A stretch of 64,000 nucleotides of DNA from Collimonas pratensis (GTDB taxonomy: Bacteria; Pseudomonadota; Gammaproteobacteria; Burkholderiales; Burkholderiaceae_D), in assembly GCF_001584185.1 (NCBI RefSeq), contig NZ_CP013234.1, positions 1,054,001 through 1,118,000 on the forward strand, in the 5' to 3' direction. The notes under the pieces are model-generated. The model had not been told where the DNA came from, did no database searches, and saw only the letters and a list, made by a program, of their open reading frames with translations. Positions 1 through 9,302 of the stretch are shown in pieces. Numbering within the stretch: position 1 is the stretch's first letter; each line of letters begins with the position of its first letter. The position numbers were made by a program, and so were the translations under genes.

Positions 1-1593
1 TTCATGCCGTTCCTGACGAATACCGACAAATCCGCCTACGTCTCCAAGACCTCCGTGAGCAATGGCAGCAGTAAAACCTATCTGCCTTACTGGAGCGACA
101 GTGCTGGTTTTGTCGAACTGCTGACGGCCAGCGATAACAAGACAGCGGATTTCGTCCGCTTCGGCACATCGGCAGTCACGCCGCTGACGCCATCGGCATG
201 GAGCGGCGACAATGTGGCTGCGTTTCCCGCCAAGCCCGATTACGTGACTGTAGCCACGCCCGATCCGCTCGACAGCTACGATGGTTCGATCGTCAGACTC
301 AGCAGCAGTTTCACGGCCAGCGGCAGCAAGAGCGACTGGAGCCGGGTGGCGTTTTCGACGCCGGGCGGTCCGAATGACGTGGCGGCCGATGCGATCGACA
401 GCGACAAGGACGGTATTCCGGACTCTGCCAAAGTCGCGGGCGGCACCTTCGGCGGCATGGACTTGTACAGCCTCGGCGCGCGCAAGGGCCAGCGTGATAT
501 TTTCATTCACGTCAACTACATGAACAGCGCCACCGACACCGCGGTGACGCCGCAGAAAAGCGCCTTGCAAATGGTGGTCGATGCATTCAGCCCGCATAAC
601 ATCAAGATCCACTTCGATGTCGGCAATCTGTTCAGCAGCGCGGTGTCGGCCGCCAGCTTCAATCTGTCGGGAGATGTCAGCCATAAAGTCGCCTTTGAGA
701 AGTGCACGCAGATTCTTTCTTCGACCGCCAAGTCCAATTCCGACTTCACGCCCGATGCCGGCTGTTCCAGCATCTATAAGTATTCAAGCGGCTCCTTCGA
801 TGTGCGCCGCAAGCCGGTATTCCGCTTCATGCAGATGGCCAGCTCGCAGCTCGCCAGCGGCGCCGGCGGATCTTCAGGCATCGCCGAACTGCCGGGCAAT
901 AAATTCCTGGTCACGCTGGGCGGTTCCGGCTTCGCGCCGAATAACGCCAGGCTGCAAACCATCCTGGTCAATTTCCAGGGCGGCACCATCATGCATGAAT
1001 TCGGCCACACGCTGGGATTGCACCATGGCGGTTTTGAAGACCAGAACTACAAGCCGAACTACTTCAGCATCATGAACTACATGTACCAGCTGAATGGTCT
1101 GCCGGCCGATACCCGTGGCGGCAATCCGCTGCAGCGCTACTACTACACCTTCAACAATGATTTCAATTCGCCGGTTCCGGGCTATGCCAAGGCCGGTACC
1201 TACAAGCTCTGCGATTTGCCGGAAGGGCCATGCAATGCGGTGTTCAAGATAGACTACTCAAACGGCTCGGGGAAAAGCCTGGACGAGGCCAACTTGCTGG
1301 AAGCCGACAACATCGGCCGCGGCAGCGTCAACGGCGCCTACCTGGACTGGAATCTAAATGGCCTGCAGGATCCGTTGAGCTATGCTTTTGACTACATCAA
1401 CGGCCAGACCGTGATGCAGGATAACGACGACTGGAGCAAGCTGATCCTGGCAGCCAATCCGCATCAGCTTGTGGCGGCGGCAGTGGAAGCCAAGGCAGGC
1501 GTGCGTCTGGGCGAAACCAGGAAGCGCGGTGTGATCGCACTGGAACAGCCGCCGTCGGTACACTTGCTGAATCAACTCACCAACCTGAAATAA
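1..1593 (+). CDS. Secreted metzincin-type zinc metalloprotease, 5' end cut by window
   Basis: The reading frame is already open at base 1, so the true start and any signal peptide lie outside the window; the first in-frame ATG is at base 4. Numbered from that ATG, residues 331-341 are HEFGHTLGLHH, the HExxHxxGxxH zinc site of metzincins, and SIMNY at 355-359 is a fitting Met-turn. An aspartate-rich IDSDKDGIPD stretch near 131-140 resembles a calcium-binding thrombospondin type 3 repeat. The segment before it (about 35-125) looks like a lamin-tail-type beta domain, a comparison made by eye. Function is inferred as extracellular or periplasmic proteolysis; the substrate is unknown. The next gene starts 5 bases downstream and is probably co-transcribed. 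Confidence 0.75.
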   Translation, partial: FMPFLTNTDKSAYVSKTSVSNGSSKTYLPYWSDSAGFVELLTASDNKTADFVRFGTSAVTPLTPSAWSGDNVAAFPAKPDYVTVATPDPLDSYDGSIVRLSSSFTASGSKSDWSRVAFSTPGGPNDVAADAIDSDKDGIPDSAKVAGGTFGGMDLYSLGARKGQRDIFIHVNYMNSATDTAVTPQKSALQMVVDAFSPHNIKIHFDVGNLFSSAVSAASFNLSGDVSHKVAFEKCTQILSSTAKSNSDFTPDAGCSSIYKYSSGSFDVRRKPVFRFMQMASSQLASGAGGSSGIAELPGNKFLVTLGGSGFAPNNARLQTILVNFQGGTIMHEFGHTLGLHHGGFEDQNYKPNYFSIMNYMYQLNGLPADTRGGNPLQRYYYTFNNDFNSPVPGYAKAGTYKLCDLPEGPCNAVFKIDYSNGSGKSLDEANLLEADNIGRGSVNGAYLDWNLNGLQDPLSYAFDYINGQTVMQDNDDWSKLILAANPHQLVAAAVEAKAGVRLGETRKRGVIALEQPPSVHLLNQLTNLK

Positions 1594-1598
1594 ACCGC

Positions 1599-2198
1599 AT
1601 GAAAATGACGAGCTCGATGCGCCACTTGAGGTTGCTGCTGTCAGCCGCGGCGCTGGCGGCTTGCGCCTGCCAGAGCGTGGCCGGCGATAGACTGCAGTTC
1701 GAGGGCGTGCCGCTGGAGAGTGGGGAAACGTTGCTGGCACATGCCGCGGTGAATCCGGCTGGCCAGATGCAGCTCGACCTGGGGCAGCAGGGCGTTGTCA
1801 CCATCTCGCCTTGGCCGAAGGCATTGCCGCGGCAGCTGCAAGCGCAATACGCGACGCTGCGGCAGACCATGCATCCGGCGGGGCCGCTGCAGTCTTTGCT
1901 GTTGCGCACGGCGGAAGGCAAGGAACCATGGCTGACGCTGGTGGCGAACGGCGGGCTGAACTGGGGGGTGCTGCCGGGCATCCGTCTGCGGGCAGCGGCT
2001 GGTGGCGGCGTCAGGATCGCAGGTTTGAAAACCGATCTTCCCGTGGCGCCGGGTGAGACCGTTAAATTCCGCGATGGCGCCATGCATTGCTGGCAGTTCA
2101 GCCTGCTTGCGGTGCGGCTGCCGCAAGGCAGGGTGGGCATTTCCCAGGAAGGTGAAGCGCGTGCCGACTGGTACTTGCGCGGAGACGTTGCATGCTGA
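1599..2198 (+). CDS. Small exported protein of unknown function, possible lipoprotein
   Basis: This 199-residue product begins with a positively charged, hydrophobic leader ending in LAACAC near residue 24, which could be a lipobox or an ordinary Sec signal. I recognise no domain in the rest. It follows the metalloprotease by 5 bases, so the two are likely one transcript and the product may be an accessory, inhibitor or chaperone of the protease; that is inference from position only. ATG codons at 1599, 1605 and 1617 are all possible starts. The 1617 start gives the cleanest signal peptide, but no strong ribosome binding site decides between them. Confidence 0.6.
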   Translation: MKMTSSMRHLRLLLSAAALAACACQSVAGDRLQFEGVPLESGETLLAHAAVNPAGQMQLDLGQQGVVTISPWPKALPRQLQAQYATLRQTMHPAGPLQSLLLRTAEGKEPWLTLVANGGLNWGVLPGIRLRAAAGGGVRIAGLKTDLPVAPGETVKFRDGAMHCWQFSLLAVRLPQGRVGISQEGEARADWYLRGDVAC

Positions 2199-2232
2199 CG
2201 GAGCTAGTGCGATATGCCTGTTGAACGACACG

Positions 2233-2260
2233 ATACGGCTTCCAGAAATGGAAGCCGTAT
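2233..2260 (+). terminator. Perfect 12-bp hairpin between convergent genes
   Basis: ATACGGCTTCCA at 2233-2244 pairs perfectly with TGGAAGCCGTAT at 2249-2260 around a GAAA tetraloop. It lies between the end of the exported-protein gene and the end of the convergent GNAT gene and could end transcription from both sides. The U tract is weak on both strands. Confidence 0.65.
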
Positions 2261-2276
2261 TTACTTCAACGCTCTG

Positions 2277-2843
2277 TCAAGCCGATGGCAAGGGAGGCTT
2301 TGACGGCTGCCATTCGCGCGCCAGCAATGCGTAGCCATATTCATCGGACCAGACGCCCTTGAAAAGAATGTTTTCCCGAAAATGCGCCTCGCGCCGGAAT
2401 CCCAGTTTTTCCAGCAGCCGCTGTACGCTCAGGTTGGACGCATCCACGGTGGCAGTGATCCGGTGTTTCTTGAGATCGTCGAACAGGCAAGCGATGACAC
2501 GGGAAAGCGCTTCCGTGGCGTAGCCTTGTTTTTGATAGCGCGAGTCGAAAGTCACGCCGATTTCGGCCTGCTGCCCATCGTCGAAGAAATGCACTGCGAC
2601 GTCACCCGCCAGCGCGCCGTCTGCTGTGCGTTCGGCGGCGATCTGGAACCAGCTGTCGTTGGTATTGAACGCCAACCCATGCTGTTGCTCGAAGAACGCT
2701 TCGGCGTCCGCCGCAGAATAGCTGGACCAGCTTTGATAGCGCGCCACCTCGGGCTGGCTGCGGTAGCCGGCAAATGCGGGCAGGTCGTGGCGGGTGAATT
2801 TTCTTAACAGCAGTCGCTCTGTCGCCAGCGGCAATATATCCAT
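2277..2843 (-). CDS. GNAT family N-acetyltransferase, RimJ/RimL-like
   Basis: This 188-residue protein has the layout of RimJ/RimL-type N-acetyltransferases. It starts with LATERLLLRKFTRHDLPAF, has a central beta region (GDVAVHF, AEIGVTFD) and the acetyl-CoA binding motif QKQGYATEAL near residues 105-114, and ends with VDASNLSVQRLLEKLGF, typical of the last helix-strand pair. Proteins of this type acetylate N-terminal or small-molecule amines; the actual acceptor cannot be told from the sequence. No good Shine-Dalgarno precedes the ATG at 2843. It stands alone between a hairpin and the tRNA-Leu unit. Confidence 0.85.
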   Translation of the reverse strand: MDILPLATERLLLRKFTRHDLPAFAGYRSQPEVARYQSWSSYSAADAEAFFEQQHGLAFNTNDSWFQIAAERTADGALAGDVAVHFFDDGQQAEIGVTFDSRYQKQGYATEALSRVIACLFDDLKKHRITATVDASNLSVQRLLEKLGFRREAHFRENILFKGVWSDEYGYALLAREWQPSKPPLPSA

Positions 2844-3047
2844 TTTTGTTCAATCTTGCAGTTCAATGTGCGGGGCTTCGGCTGAAATTTCACCAGGATC
2901 TTTATCAGTGGTGGCGATGTTAGAGGTAATCGCCCCGGCTGGCAAACCGGTTCTTGTAATTTGGGCAGTACTGGCTGTGGGAGGACTAGGACTGGATGGC
3001 GTGCAGGAAAGACGCCAGGCTTGGGGCGGCTGAGGAATTCTTGTGCG

Positions 3048-3081
3048 AAAAAGAAAAAAGGCCCTCGAAGCCGAGAGCCTT
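3048..3081 (-). terminator. Rho-independent terminator of tRNA-Leu
   Basis: On the minus strand a 10-bp stem (arms 3072-3081 and 3058-3067, one G-U pair) with a four-base loop is followed by a U-rich tract (the A-rich run on the plus strand at 3048-3059). It starts 9 bases past the tRNA 3' end. Confidence 0.85.
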
Positions 3082-3089
3082 ATATTCAA

Positions 3090-3176
3090 TGGTGCCGAGA
3101 GCCGGAATCGAACCGGCACGCTGTCTCCAGCGCGGGATTTTGAGTCCCGTGCGTCTACCTATTCCGCCATCTCGGC
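3090..3176 (-). tRNA. tRNA-Leu (anticodon CAA)
   Basis: The minus strand gives an 87-base tRNA with encoded CCA at 3090-3092. The acceptor arms are GCCGAGA and TCTCGGC with discriminator A. The anticodon arm CGGGA-CTCAAAA-TCCCG carries anticodon CAA, reading UUG. A long variable arm is present, as expected of class II tRNA-Leu, and the T arm GCCGG-TTCGATT-CCGGC is intact. Confidence 0.97.
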
Positions 3177-3188
3177 AACGCGTCCGCT

Positions 3189-3217
3189 ATTATGACTTAA
3201 TTCGGCGGCGCGATCAA
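3189..3217 (-). promoter_or_regulatory. Sigma-70 promoter of tRNA-Leu
   Basis: On the minus strand TTGATC (3212-3217) and CATAAT (3189-3194) are separated by exactly 17 bases. The -10 ends 12 bases before the mature tRNA 5' end, the spacing expected for a short 5' leader. Confidence 0.75.
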
Positions 3218-3282
3218 TAGCTGCATGAATCTGTTGCCCTTTGAATACCCTGTTTGCTACGGATATCGCCCGGGCAAGCAAG

Positions 3283-5001
3283 CTAATTGGCCACGCGCTG
3301 GTACAGGCGGAAGCGTTCATCCCTGTCCGAGGGACGGCGGCCGGTCCACAGCAGCTTCCAGTTGCCTTTGAATTCGCGCCAGATGGCATCGTCGGACTTG
3401 ACCGAGATATTGTCCTGGTAGAGCAGGAAATCGCAATGCGGCTGGCCGTATTCGCCAAACGGGATGTCGCCGAAGTAGGCGAACGATGCCCGTTGCGCCG
3501 GGCCGACGTTGGTGTCCACGCATTGCTTGACGGCCGGCAGATTCTGGTCGATCTGGGCAGCGACGCCAGCGTAACTCTTACTGTAGTTAATCCATGGCAG
3601 CCACAGCGTGGTCAGCAGCAGCCAGCACAGGATCACGCCGCCGGACGACAGCACCACGGCGCGCCACAATACCGAGGGCCGGCGCGACAGGCGCCAGTTC
3701 ACCAGCAGGATCCAGAATACCGACCCGAGGATAGCGATCGCCAGCGCCATCAGGTTGAATTCAGGCTTGAAGCCGGGCGCCAGCTTGTAGACGTTCTTGG
3801 CGAGCTGCGCCGGCCAGCCGCTTTCCTTGGCGATCCAGGCCAGCCAGATGAAGGCGGCGCAGGCGGTCAGGGTCATCACCGAGAACCAGTCGACGGCGTT
3901 GATGGCGCCGCGCTTCATGGTAGGCAAGCCGAAGGCGGCCAGGATCACCAGCGCCGGCAGCAAGGGCAGCAAGATACCTTCTTCCGGATGCGGATTGAGC
4001 AGCAGCACCACTGTCAGGCTGACGAAGAACGCCAGCGGCAAGGCGATATGCAGCGTCGAGCGCTGTTCGCGCCAGGCATATACGGCCCAGCCGGCGAAAG
4101 GCCAGGCCGGCCACGCAAACCAGATGCCGTACTTGAAGTAATACGCAATGGCGGTCCAGGTCGGCCAGCTCAGTTGCTGCAGATTGAAATTTTCCCAGGC
4201 GGTGAAACGGTTGACGCCGTGCGGCAGCAGGGCGCAGCTGGTGGCCAGCCAGAGACCGGCGACCATCAGCGTCACTGGCAGGGTCACCAGCAGCAAGTCC
4301 CTGATGATGGCTTTTTCCCGTATCAAGGCCAGCGCCAGCAAGCCGCACAGCAGCGCCAGCGGCAACACCCAGCCGCGGGTCAGGATCAGCAGGCCGAAGG
4401 TCAGCCCGAGCACGGCGGCGCTGCGGATGCTGCGTGCTTCAAACAGGCGCACCGCGACATAGATGGAAAACGCCACCAGCGAAATCTGCAAGCTCTTGGC
4501 GGTGGCTTCATGGCTGTGCGACAGCAGGCCCAGGCAGCCCAGGTAAATCAGGAAGGCGCCGTCGGCCAGGGTGCGGCCGAAGTCGCGCGGTTCGGGCTGG
4601 CCGCCAAAGGCCAGCCGCAGCGGCTGCGCCTCGGTGCGCCGGCCCAGCAGGTAAGTGGCGTACCAGACCGAGAGCGAGCCGACCACGAAAAATATCACGG
4701 TGGAGAGGCGGGCCGCCAGCGGATCGCTGAGCAGCCAGCCGAACAGCTTGATGAACAGCGCGCCGATCCAATAGGTCAGTGGGCTTTCCGCCGGCATCGG
4801 CAAGCCGACGATGTTCGGCGCCAGCCAGTCGGCCCAGCCGCCATGCGCCATGGTCCAGGCGATGCCGAAACTGGAGGCGTCTTCATTTTTCCACGGATCG
4901 CGCCCGATCAGGCCCGGCAGGATATACAACAATCCCAGTGCCCACAGCCCCCAGCGTGGCAGTGCGCTGGTGGCGGAAGCAGGGAGACGGACGGGCTTCA
5001 T
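3283..5001 (-). CDS. Inner-membrane glycosyltransferase, ArnT/PMT-like (GT-C fold)
   Basis: The 572-residue protein is strongly hydrophobic with about a dozen predicted membrane segments and a soluble C-terminal part from about residue 480. After the first helix it has GRDPWKNED (about 33-41), the acidic periplasmic loop that carries the catalytic acid in GT-C enzymes such as ArnT and protein mannosyltransferases. The family moves sugars from polyprenyl-phosphate donors onto lipid A, glycans or proteins on the periplasmic face. The acceptor here is not evident and no arnBCAD genes are near, so I do not call it arnT. ATG 5001 is preferred over the adjacent GTG 5004; neither has a clear ribosome binding site. 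Confidence 0.8.
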   Translation of the reverse strand: MKPVRLPASATSALPRWGLWALGLLYILPGLIGRDPWKNEDASSFGIAWTMAHGGWADWLAPNIVGLPMPAESPLTYWIGALFIKLFGWLLSDPLAARLSTVIFFVVGSLSVWYATYLLGRRTEAQPLRLAFGGQPEPRDFGRTLADGAFLIYLGCLGLLSHSHEATAKSLQISLVAFSIYVAVRLFEARSIRSAAVLGLTFGLLILTRGWVLPLALLCGLLALALIREKAIIRDLLLVTLPVTLMVAGLWLATSCALLPHGVNRFTAWENFNLQQLSWPTWTAIAYYFKYGIWFAWPAWPFAGWAVYAWREQRSTLHIALPLAFFVSLTVVLLLNPHPEEGILLPLLPALVILAAFGLPTMKRGAINAVDWFSVMTLTACAAFIWLAWIAKESGWPAQLAKNVYKLAPGFKPEFNLMALAIAILGSVFWILLVNWRLSRRPSVLWRAVVLSSGGVILCWLLLTTLWLPWINYSKSYAGVAAQIDQNLPAVKQCVDTNVGPAQRASFAYFGDIPFGEYGQPHCDFLLYQDNISVKSDDAIWREFKGNWKLLWTGRRPSDRDERFRLYQRVAN

Positions 5002-5090
5002 CACAATGGTGTTTGATCAATGTTGAATTGCTGGGTATTGTGCCGGATAGCGGAGTACTTCGCTATTGCTGAGAGTAATTTTTGTTCTCG

Positions 5091-5108
5091 ATGTTCTCAA
5101 GCGAACAT
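5091..5108. promoter_or_regulatory. Inverted repeat upstream of the glycosyltransferase gene
   Basis: ATGTTC-N6-GAACAT is a perfect 6-bp-arm inverted repeat about 90 bases upstream of the glycosyltransferase start. On the minus strand a TTGAGA that could act as a -35 overlaps it. It could be a repressor site; no regulator is identified. Confidence 0.3.
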
Positions 5109-5175
5109 ACAATTATTTACTATTTATCAAAGAGTTAGCTGGCGCAGAGAGCTACCGTCGCGAAATCTGATAAAT

Positions 5176-5203
5176 AAAAAAAGGCAGCCGCAGCTGCCTT
5201 TTT
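5176..5203 (-). terminator. Rho-independent terminator of rpmE2
   Basis: Arms AAAAAGGCAGC (5178-5188) and GCTGCCTTTTT (5193-5203) enclose a 4-base loop, and the minus-strand transcript continues into a U run. It ends 15 bases after the rpmE2 stop. Confidence 0.9.
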
Positions 5204-5218
5204 GAACAAGCGGACGAA

Positions 5219-5488
5219 TTATTGATTCGCGATCGCTGTCTTGGAACCGACAGTACCGAATTTCTTGCGGAACTTGTCAACGCGGCCGGCGGTGTCGACG
5301 ATCTTGTGTTGACCGGTGTAGAACGGATGCGATTCCGACGAAACTTCAATCTTCACCAGAGGGTATTCTTTACCTTCGTGGGTGATGTTTTCGCGAGTCT
5401 GGATGGTCGAACGTGTGATGAACTTGAAATCGTTCGACACGTCGTGGAACAGAACTTCGCGGTAATTTGGGTGAATGCCGTCTTTCAT
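5219..5488 (-). CDS. rpmE2: 50S ribosomal protein L31 type B
   Basis: The 89-residue product starts [20 protein letters not shown] and matches ribosomal protein L31 type B along its length. It has no cysteines, so it is the zinc-independent form lacking the CxxC zinc ribbon of type A; in other bacteria that form is often used under zinc limitation. The ATG at 5488 has GAGG seven bases upstream; an in-frame upstream ATG at 5515 would add nine residues foreign to the family and is rejected. In many Burkholderiales it lies directly after rho; here an MFS transporter gene separates them. It has its own terminator. Confidence 0.95.
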   Translation of the reverse strand: MKDGIHPNYREVLFHDVSNDFKFITRSTIQTRENITHEGKEYPLVKIEVSSESHPFYTGQHKIVDTAGRVDKFRKKFGTVGSKTAIANQ

Positions 5489-5586
5489 AATTGCCTCAAT
5501 GGAGTTGGTAGCCAATCAATCACTTCGTCGGTCGCCTTGCTTCTTGACCCGATTGTCGATCACTTGCCGGGGGTGGAAAACCGCAA

Positions 5587-5592
5587 ATTATA
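5587..5592 (-). promoter_or_regulatory. rpmE2: Probable -10 element of rpmE2
   Basis: A perfect TATAAT on the minus strand lies about 98 bases upstream of the rpmE2 start codon, which would give a roughly 90-base leader. No good -35 hexamer is found 16-18 bases upstream, so the call rests on the -10 alone. Confidence 0.4.
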
Positions 5593-5721
5593 CAATAAAT
5601 CCCGCCAGGAATTGGGAAAAATGAATGAAATCAGTGCCTTGGCCGGATAAAACGGCACTGTATCCTTATTTTTCCTGGTCACGGGAATGCCGGCTGGGCA
5701 TGGCGCCCAGCCAGGCCAGCC

Positions 5722-7014
5722 CTAGCTCTTTACCGGCACGGGGGTTTGATTGCCATTTTTACGATACAAATACAATGTTGCAATCAAGCCACAAATTGCC
5801 GCTGCAGTCATCCACATGCCCGGCGCACCCTTGTCGCCGGTGTATTCGATCAGGCCGGTGGCGATGGCCGGCGTGAAGCCGCCGAAAATCGCTGTCGCCA
5901 GGCTGTAGGCCAGCGAAAAGCCGGCAGTGCGCACTTCAACCGGCATGATTTCGGTCAGCGCCACCACCATCGCGCCGTTATAGCTGGCATACAGGAAGGA
6001 CAGCCACAGTTCGACCATCAGCATCTTCTGGAAGGTCGGATCGGCCACCAGCCAGGACATGGCCGGATAGGCGCTCAGGATGGTCAGCACGGTAAACAGG
6101 ATCAGCAGCGGCTTGCGGCCGATGCGGTCGGACAGCGCGCCCATCACCGGCAGCCAGATGAAGTTGGAGATACCGATGCAGAAGGTCACTATCAGGGCAT
6201 CGGTGGTGCTCAGGTGCAGCACGCTCTTGCCGAAGGTCGGTGTGTAGACCGTGATCAGGTAGAACGACACGGTAGTCATCGAAACCAGCATCATGCCGGC
6301 GATCACCAGGCCCCAGTTGTCCACCATCGAGCGCAGGATTTCACGCACCGGCGGTTTGTGCTTGCGCGCCTTGAATTCTTCGGTTTCCTGCAGCGAACGG
6401 CGGATCACGAACAGCACCGGCACGATCATGCAGCCGATGAAGAACGGCACGCGCCAGCCCCAGTCGGCGATCTGCGCCGGCTGCAGCCACACTTGCAGGC
6501 CATAGCCGAGCGCCGCGGCGACGATGATCGCCACCTGCTGGCTGGCGGACTGCCAGCTGACGTAGAAACCCTTGTTGCCAGGGGTTGCCATTTCCGAGAG
6601 GTAGACCGAGACGCCGCCCAGTTCCACCCCGGCTGAAAAGCCTTGCAGCAGTCGGCCGACCAGCACCAGGAACGGCGCCGCATAGCCGATGGTAGCGAAG
6701 CCCGGCACGAAGGCGATCAGCATGGTGCCCAGCGCCATCAGCGCCAGCGTCGTGATCAAGCCCTTGCGGCGGCCCACCCGGTCGACGTAGGCGCCGAGGA
6801 TGATGGCGCCCAGCGGCCGCATCAGGAAACCGGCGCCGAAGGTCATGAAGGTCAGCATCAGCGAGGCAAATTCGTCGCCCGCCGGGAAAAACGTCTTGGA
6901 GATATAGGTCGCGTAAAAGCCGAACAGGAAGAAATCGAACATCTCCATGAAGTTACCGCTGGTAACCCGCAGGACTGTGCCGAATTTCGATTGGCTGGAT
7001 TGAGTAGTCGCCAT
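5722..7014 (-). CDS. MFS citrate/tricarballylate-type proton symporter
   Basis: The 430-residue protein has twelve hydrophobic segments and the MFS motif DRVGRRKG between helices 2 and 3 (repeated as DRIGRKP between 8 and 9). Its start, [20 protein letters not shown], is characteristic of the metabolite:H+ symporter family, closest by eye to the CitA/TcuC citrate and tricarballylate symporters. It probably imports a di- or tricarboxylate with protons across the inner membrane. The gene sits on the same strand between rho (terminated at 7185-7220) and rpmE2, so it appears to be a separate unit. No strong Shine-Dalgarno precedes the ATG at 7014. Confidence 0.85.
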   Translation of the reverse strand: MATTQSSQSKFGTVLRVTSGNFMEMFDFFLFGFYATYISKTFFPAGDEFASLMLTFMTFGAGFLMRPLGAIILGAYVDRVGRRKGLITTLALMALGTMLIAFVPGFATIGYAAPFLVLVGRLLQGFSAGVELGGVSVYLSEMATPGNKGFYVSWQSASQQVAIIVAAALGYGLQVWLQPAQIADWGWRVPFFIGCMIVPVLFVIRRSLQETEEFKARKHKPPVREILRSMVDNWGLVIAGMMLVSMTTVSFYLITVYTPTFGKSVLHLSTTDALIVTFCIGISNFIWLPVMGALSDRIGRKPLLILFTVLTILSAYPAMSWLVADPTFQKMLMVELWLSFLYASYNGAMVVALTEIMPVEVRTAGFSLAYSLATAIFGGFTPAIATGLIEYTGDKGAPGMWMTAAAICGLIATLYLYRKNGNQTPVPVKS

Positions 7015-7184
7015 GATGTGCCGTTGCGAAAAAAGGAGGTTCGCAAGGATAGCATTTAACCGCTGGACTTGTTCTGACTATGTGTGAGGATATTGTAGCT
7101 ATCTGTTGCTTAAAATCACCATTCGCATGATTTGACTACCGCGCAGGAGTAGGTGCACTGCACCAATTTTCAGCGCGCGCATAA

Positions 7185-7220
7185 AAAAAATCTGACGCGC
7201 TTGCGCAGGTCAGATTTTTT
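7185..7220 (-). terminator. Rho-independent terminator after rho
   Basis: Twelve-base arms AAAAAATCTGAC (7185-7196) and GTCAGATTTTTT (7209-7220) form a perfect stem with a U run on either strand. The loop contains a further GCGC/GCGC pairing. It lies 45 bases after the rho stop codon. Confidence 0.9.
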
Positions 7221-7265
7221 TGATTTCCGGTTGCATTCAGCGGTAACCGGAACGGTCAACTTCGG

Positions 7266-8528
7266 TTAACCGCCGCGTCGCATCATGTCGAAGAACTCGG
7301 CGTTATTCTTGGTCGACTTCATCTTGTCGAGGATGAACTCCATCGCTTCGATTTCATCCATGCTGTACAGCAGCTTGCGCAGCACCCAGATCTTTTGCAG
7401 CTGGTCAGGCTTGATCAGCAATTCTTCGCGGCGGGTGCCGGACTTGTTCAGGTTGATCGACGGGTACACGCGCTTCTCGGCAAGGCGGCGTTCCAAGTGG
7501 ACTTCCATGTTGCCGGTACCCTTGAATTCTTCGTAGATCACGTCATCCATGCGGCTGCCGGTTTCGATCAGTGCGGTCGCGATAATGGTCAGCGAACCGC
7601 CTTCTTCGATGTTGCGGGCGGCGCCGAAGAAACGCTTAGGACGCTGCAGCGCGTTGGCGTCGACACCGCCGGTCAGCACCTTGCCGGAGGCCGGGATCAC
7701 GGTGTTGTAGGCGCGCGCCAGGCGGGTGATCGAGTCCAGCAGGATCACGACGTCCTTTTTCATTTCGACCAGGCGCTTGGCTTTTTCCAGCACCATTTCG
7801 GCAACCTGCACGTGGCGTGTGGCCGGTTCATCGAAAGTCGACGCCACCACTTCGCCGCGCACCGAGCGCTGCATTTCTGTCACTTCTTCCGGACGTTCGT
7901 CGATCAGCAAGACGATCATCACGGTGTCAGGATGGTTGGTGGTGATCGCATGCGCAATGTGCTGCAGCATGACCGATTTACCGGACTTCGGCGACGCTAC
8001 CAGCAGGCCGCGCTGGCCCTTGCCGATAGGCGCGATCATGTCGATGATACGGCCGGTGATGTTTTCTTCGCCGCGCATGTCGCGTTCCAGCGGCAGCGGC
8101 TTGTTCGGGTGCAGCGGCGTCAGGTTTTCAAACAGGATGCGGTGCTTCGAAGCTTCCGGCGATTCGCCGTTGACCTTGTCGACCTTGACCAGTGCGAAAT
8201 AGCGCTCGCCGTCTTTCGGTGTGCGCACTTCGCCTTCGATCGAATCGCCGGTGTGCAGGTTGAAGCGGCGGATTTGCGAAGGCGAAATATAAATGTCGTC
8301 GGTGGACGCCATGTAGCTGGCGTCGGGCGAGCGCAGGAAGCCAAAGCCGTCAGGCAGGACTTCAAGGGCGCCGTCGCCGAAAATCTGTTCTCCTGATTTC
8401 GCGCGCTTTTTCAGGATCGCGAACATCAGCTCTTGTTTGCGCAAACGCGCTGCGTTATCGATGTCCAGGCCGATTGCCATTTCTAGCAGGGCGGAGACGT
8501 GTAACGCCTTCAATTCAGATAAATGCAT
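7266..8528 (-). CDS. rho: Transcription termination factor Rho
   Basis: The 420-residue product matches Rho from end to end. It has an N-terminal domain ([18 protein letters not shown]), a cold-shock-like RNA-binding domain ([17 protein letters not shown], then [19 protein letters not shown]), the P-loop SPKSGKS, the Walker B region [16 protein letters not shown] and the Q-loop/R-loop region toward the C terminus. It is a hexameric RNA-dependent ATPase that ends transcription and suppresses antisense transcription. The start at 8528 fits the family; the frame extends upstream by 30 proline-rich residues that do not. It lies about 100 bases downstream of trxA, as in relatives. Confidence 0.98.
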   Translation of the reverse strand: MHLSELKALHVSALLEMAIGLDIDNAARLRKQELMFAILKKRAKSGEQIFGDGALEVLPDGFGFLRSPDASYMASTDDIYISPSQIRRFNLHTGDSIEGEVRTPKDGERYFALVKVDKVNGESPEASKHRILFENLTPLHPNKPLPLERDMRGEENITGRIIDMIAPIGKGQRGLLVASPKSGKSVMLQHIAHAITTNHPDTVMIVLLIDERPEEVTEMQRSVRGEVVASTFDEPATRHVQVAEMVLEKAKRLVEMKKDVVILLDSITRLARAYNTVIPASGKVLTGGVDANALQRPKRFFGAARNIEEGGSLTIIATALIETGSRMDDVIYEEFKGTGNMEVHLERRLAEKRVYPSINLNKSGTRREELLIKPDQLQKIWVLRKLLYSMDEIEAMEFILDKMKSTKNNAEFFDMMRRGG

Positions 8529-8632
8529 AGGTATGAGTGTCCCGGGATGGGAAATATTGGGTGGGGGAGGGAACTGCGTGGTGTAGTCAGTAAAACACAA
8601 GCGGCGATGCGGGCGCACCGCCGCGGTTCTTA

Positions 8633-8959
8633 TTATATATTCGAATCAATGAATGCTGTCAGCTGGCCCTTGGCCAATGCGCCGACTTTTTGTGCCGCTG
8701 GAACACCGTTCTTGAACAGGATCAGTGTCGGGATGCCGCGGATGCCGTGCTTGGCTGGTACTGCCTGGTTGGAATCCACATCCAGCTTGACGATCTGCAG
8801 CTTGTCGCCGTATTCCTTGGCCACTTCTTCCAGGATCGGGGCGATCATCTTGCATGGACCGCACCACTCAGCCCAGAAATCGACCAGGACCGGTTTGTCG
8901 GATTTGAGTACGTCTGCTTCAAAAGCTGCGTCGGATGTGTGTTTAATATGTTCGCTCAT
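8633..8959 (-). CDS. trxA: Thioredoxin 1
   Basis: This 108-residue thioredoxin carries the active-site motif WCGPC at residues 32-36 and the cis-proline loop [11 protein letters not shown]. It reduces cytoplasmic disulfides and is recharged by thioredoxin reductase (not in this window). ATG 8959 is preceded by GAGGAAACC, a good ribosome binding site; an upstream in-frame ATG at 9001 would add 14 residues outside the conserved fold. It precedes rho on the same strand, a conserved pair in this order. Confidence 0.97.
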   Translation of the reverse strand: MSEHIKHTSDAAFEADVLKSDKPVLVDFWAEWCGPCKMIAPILEEVAKEYGDKLQIVKLDVDSNQAVPAKHGIRGIPTLILFKNGVPAAQKVGALAKGQLTAFIDSNI

Positions 8960-9302
8960 GGTTTCCTCAGTGTGAGGGAAAAAATAATCAATGTGTGCCA
9001 AGACGACTTACCATTTCTGCTTGGTGGCTGCCTACGGCGTTCCCTATTCTAGTGAATAAGTGGGGATGCCGTGCGCGAATTCAAGTTTCTGTGGGTGTGG
9101 TAAGAGGTGTTGCGGCGGGATATTCACTAAATAATAACCGATTTTGATAAAAAGTGTGGTGCATGATCTTATTTTGCGGGGATTTTTTGAGGGGCTCGCA
9201 TAAAATGACAGGTAATTGTTGCAAAAGAGAGCCCCGCTGGGCCGCTTTCCGGGGCTGCGCGCCCGAGACTGCCTGCATCGCCGCAACACTTCAGTGAGCC
9301 TC
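8960..9302. other. Intergenic region between divergent trxA and addB
   Basis: This 343-base stretch must hold the promoters of trxA (minus) and addB (plus). TAGAAT on the minus strand near 9050 and TAAAAT on the plus strand near 9203 are candidate -10 elements, but neither has a convincing -35. No gene or hairpin is seen. Confidence 0.5.

Noticed and set aside
3241..5016. 591-codon plus-strand open frame antisense to the GT-C glycosyltransferase
   Set aside because: Its product is Gln/Arg/Gly-rich without domains, while the minus strand has clear membrane segments and the GT-C acidic motif. Long antisense frames are common in GC-rich DNA.
7395..8396. 333-codon plus-strand frame antisense to rho
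   Set aside because: rho on the other strand is unmistakable; the antisense product is His/Arg/Asp-rich with no recognisable fold.
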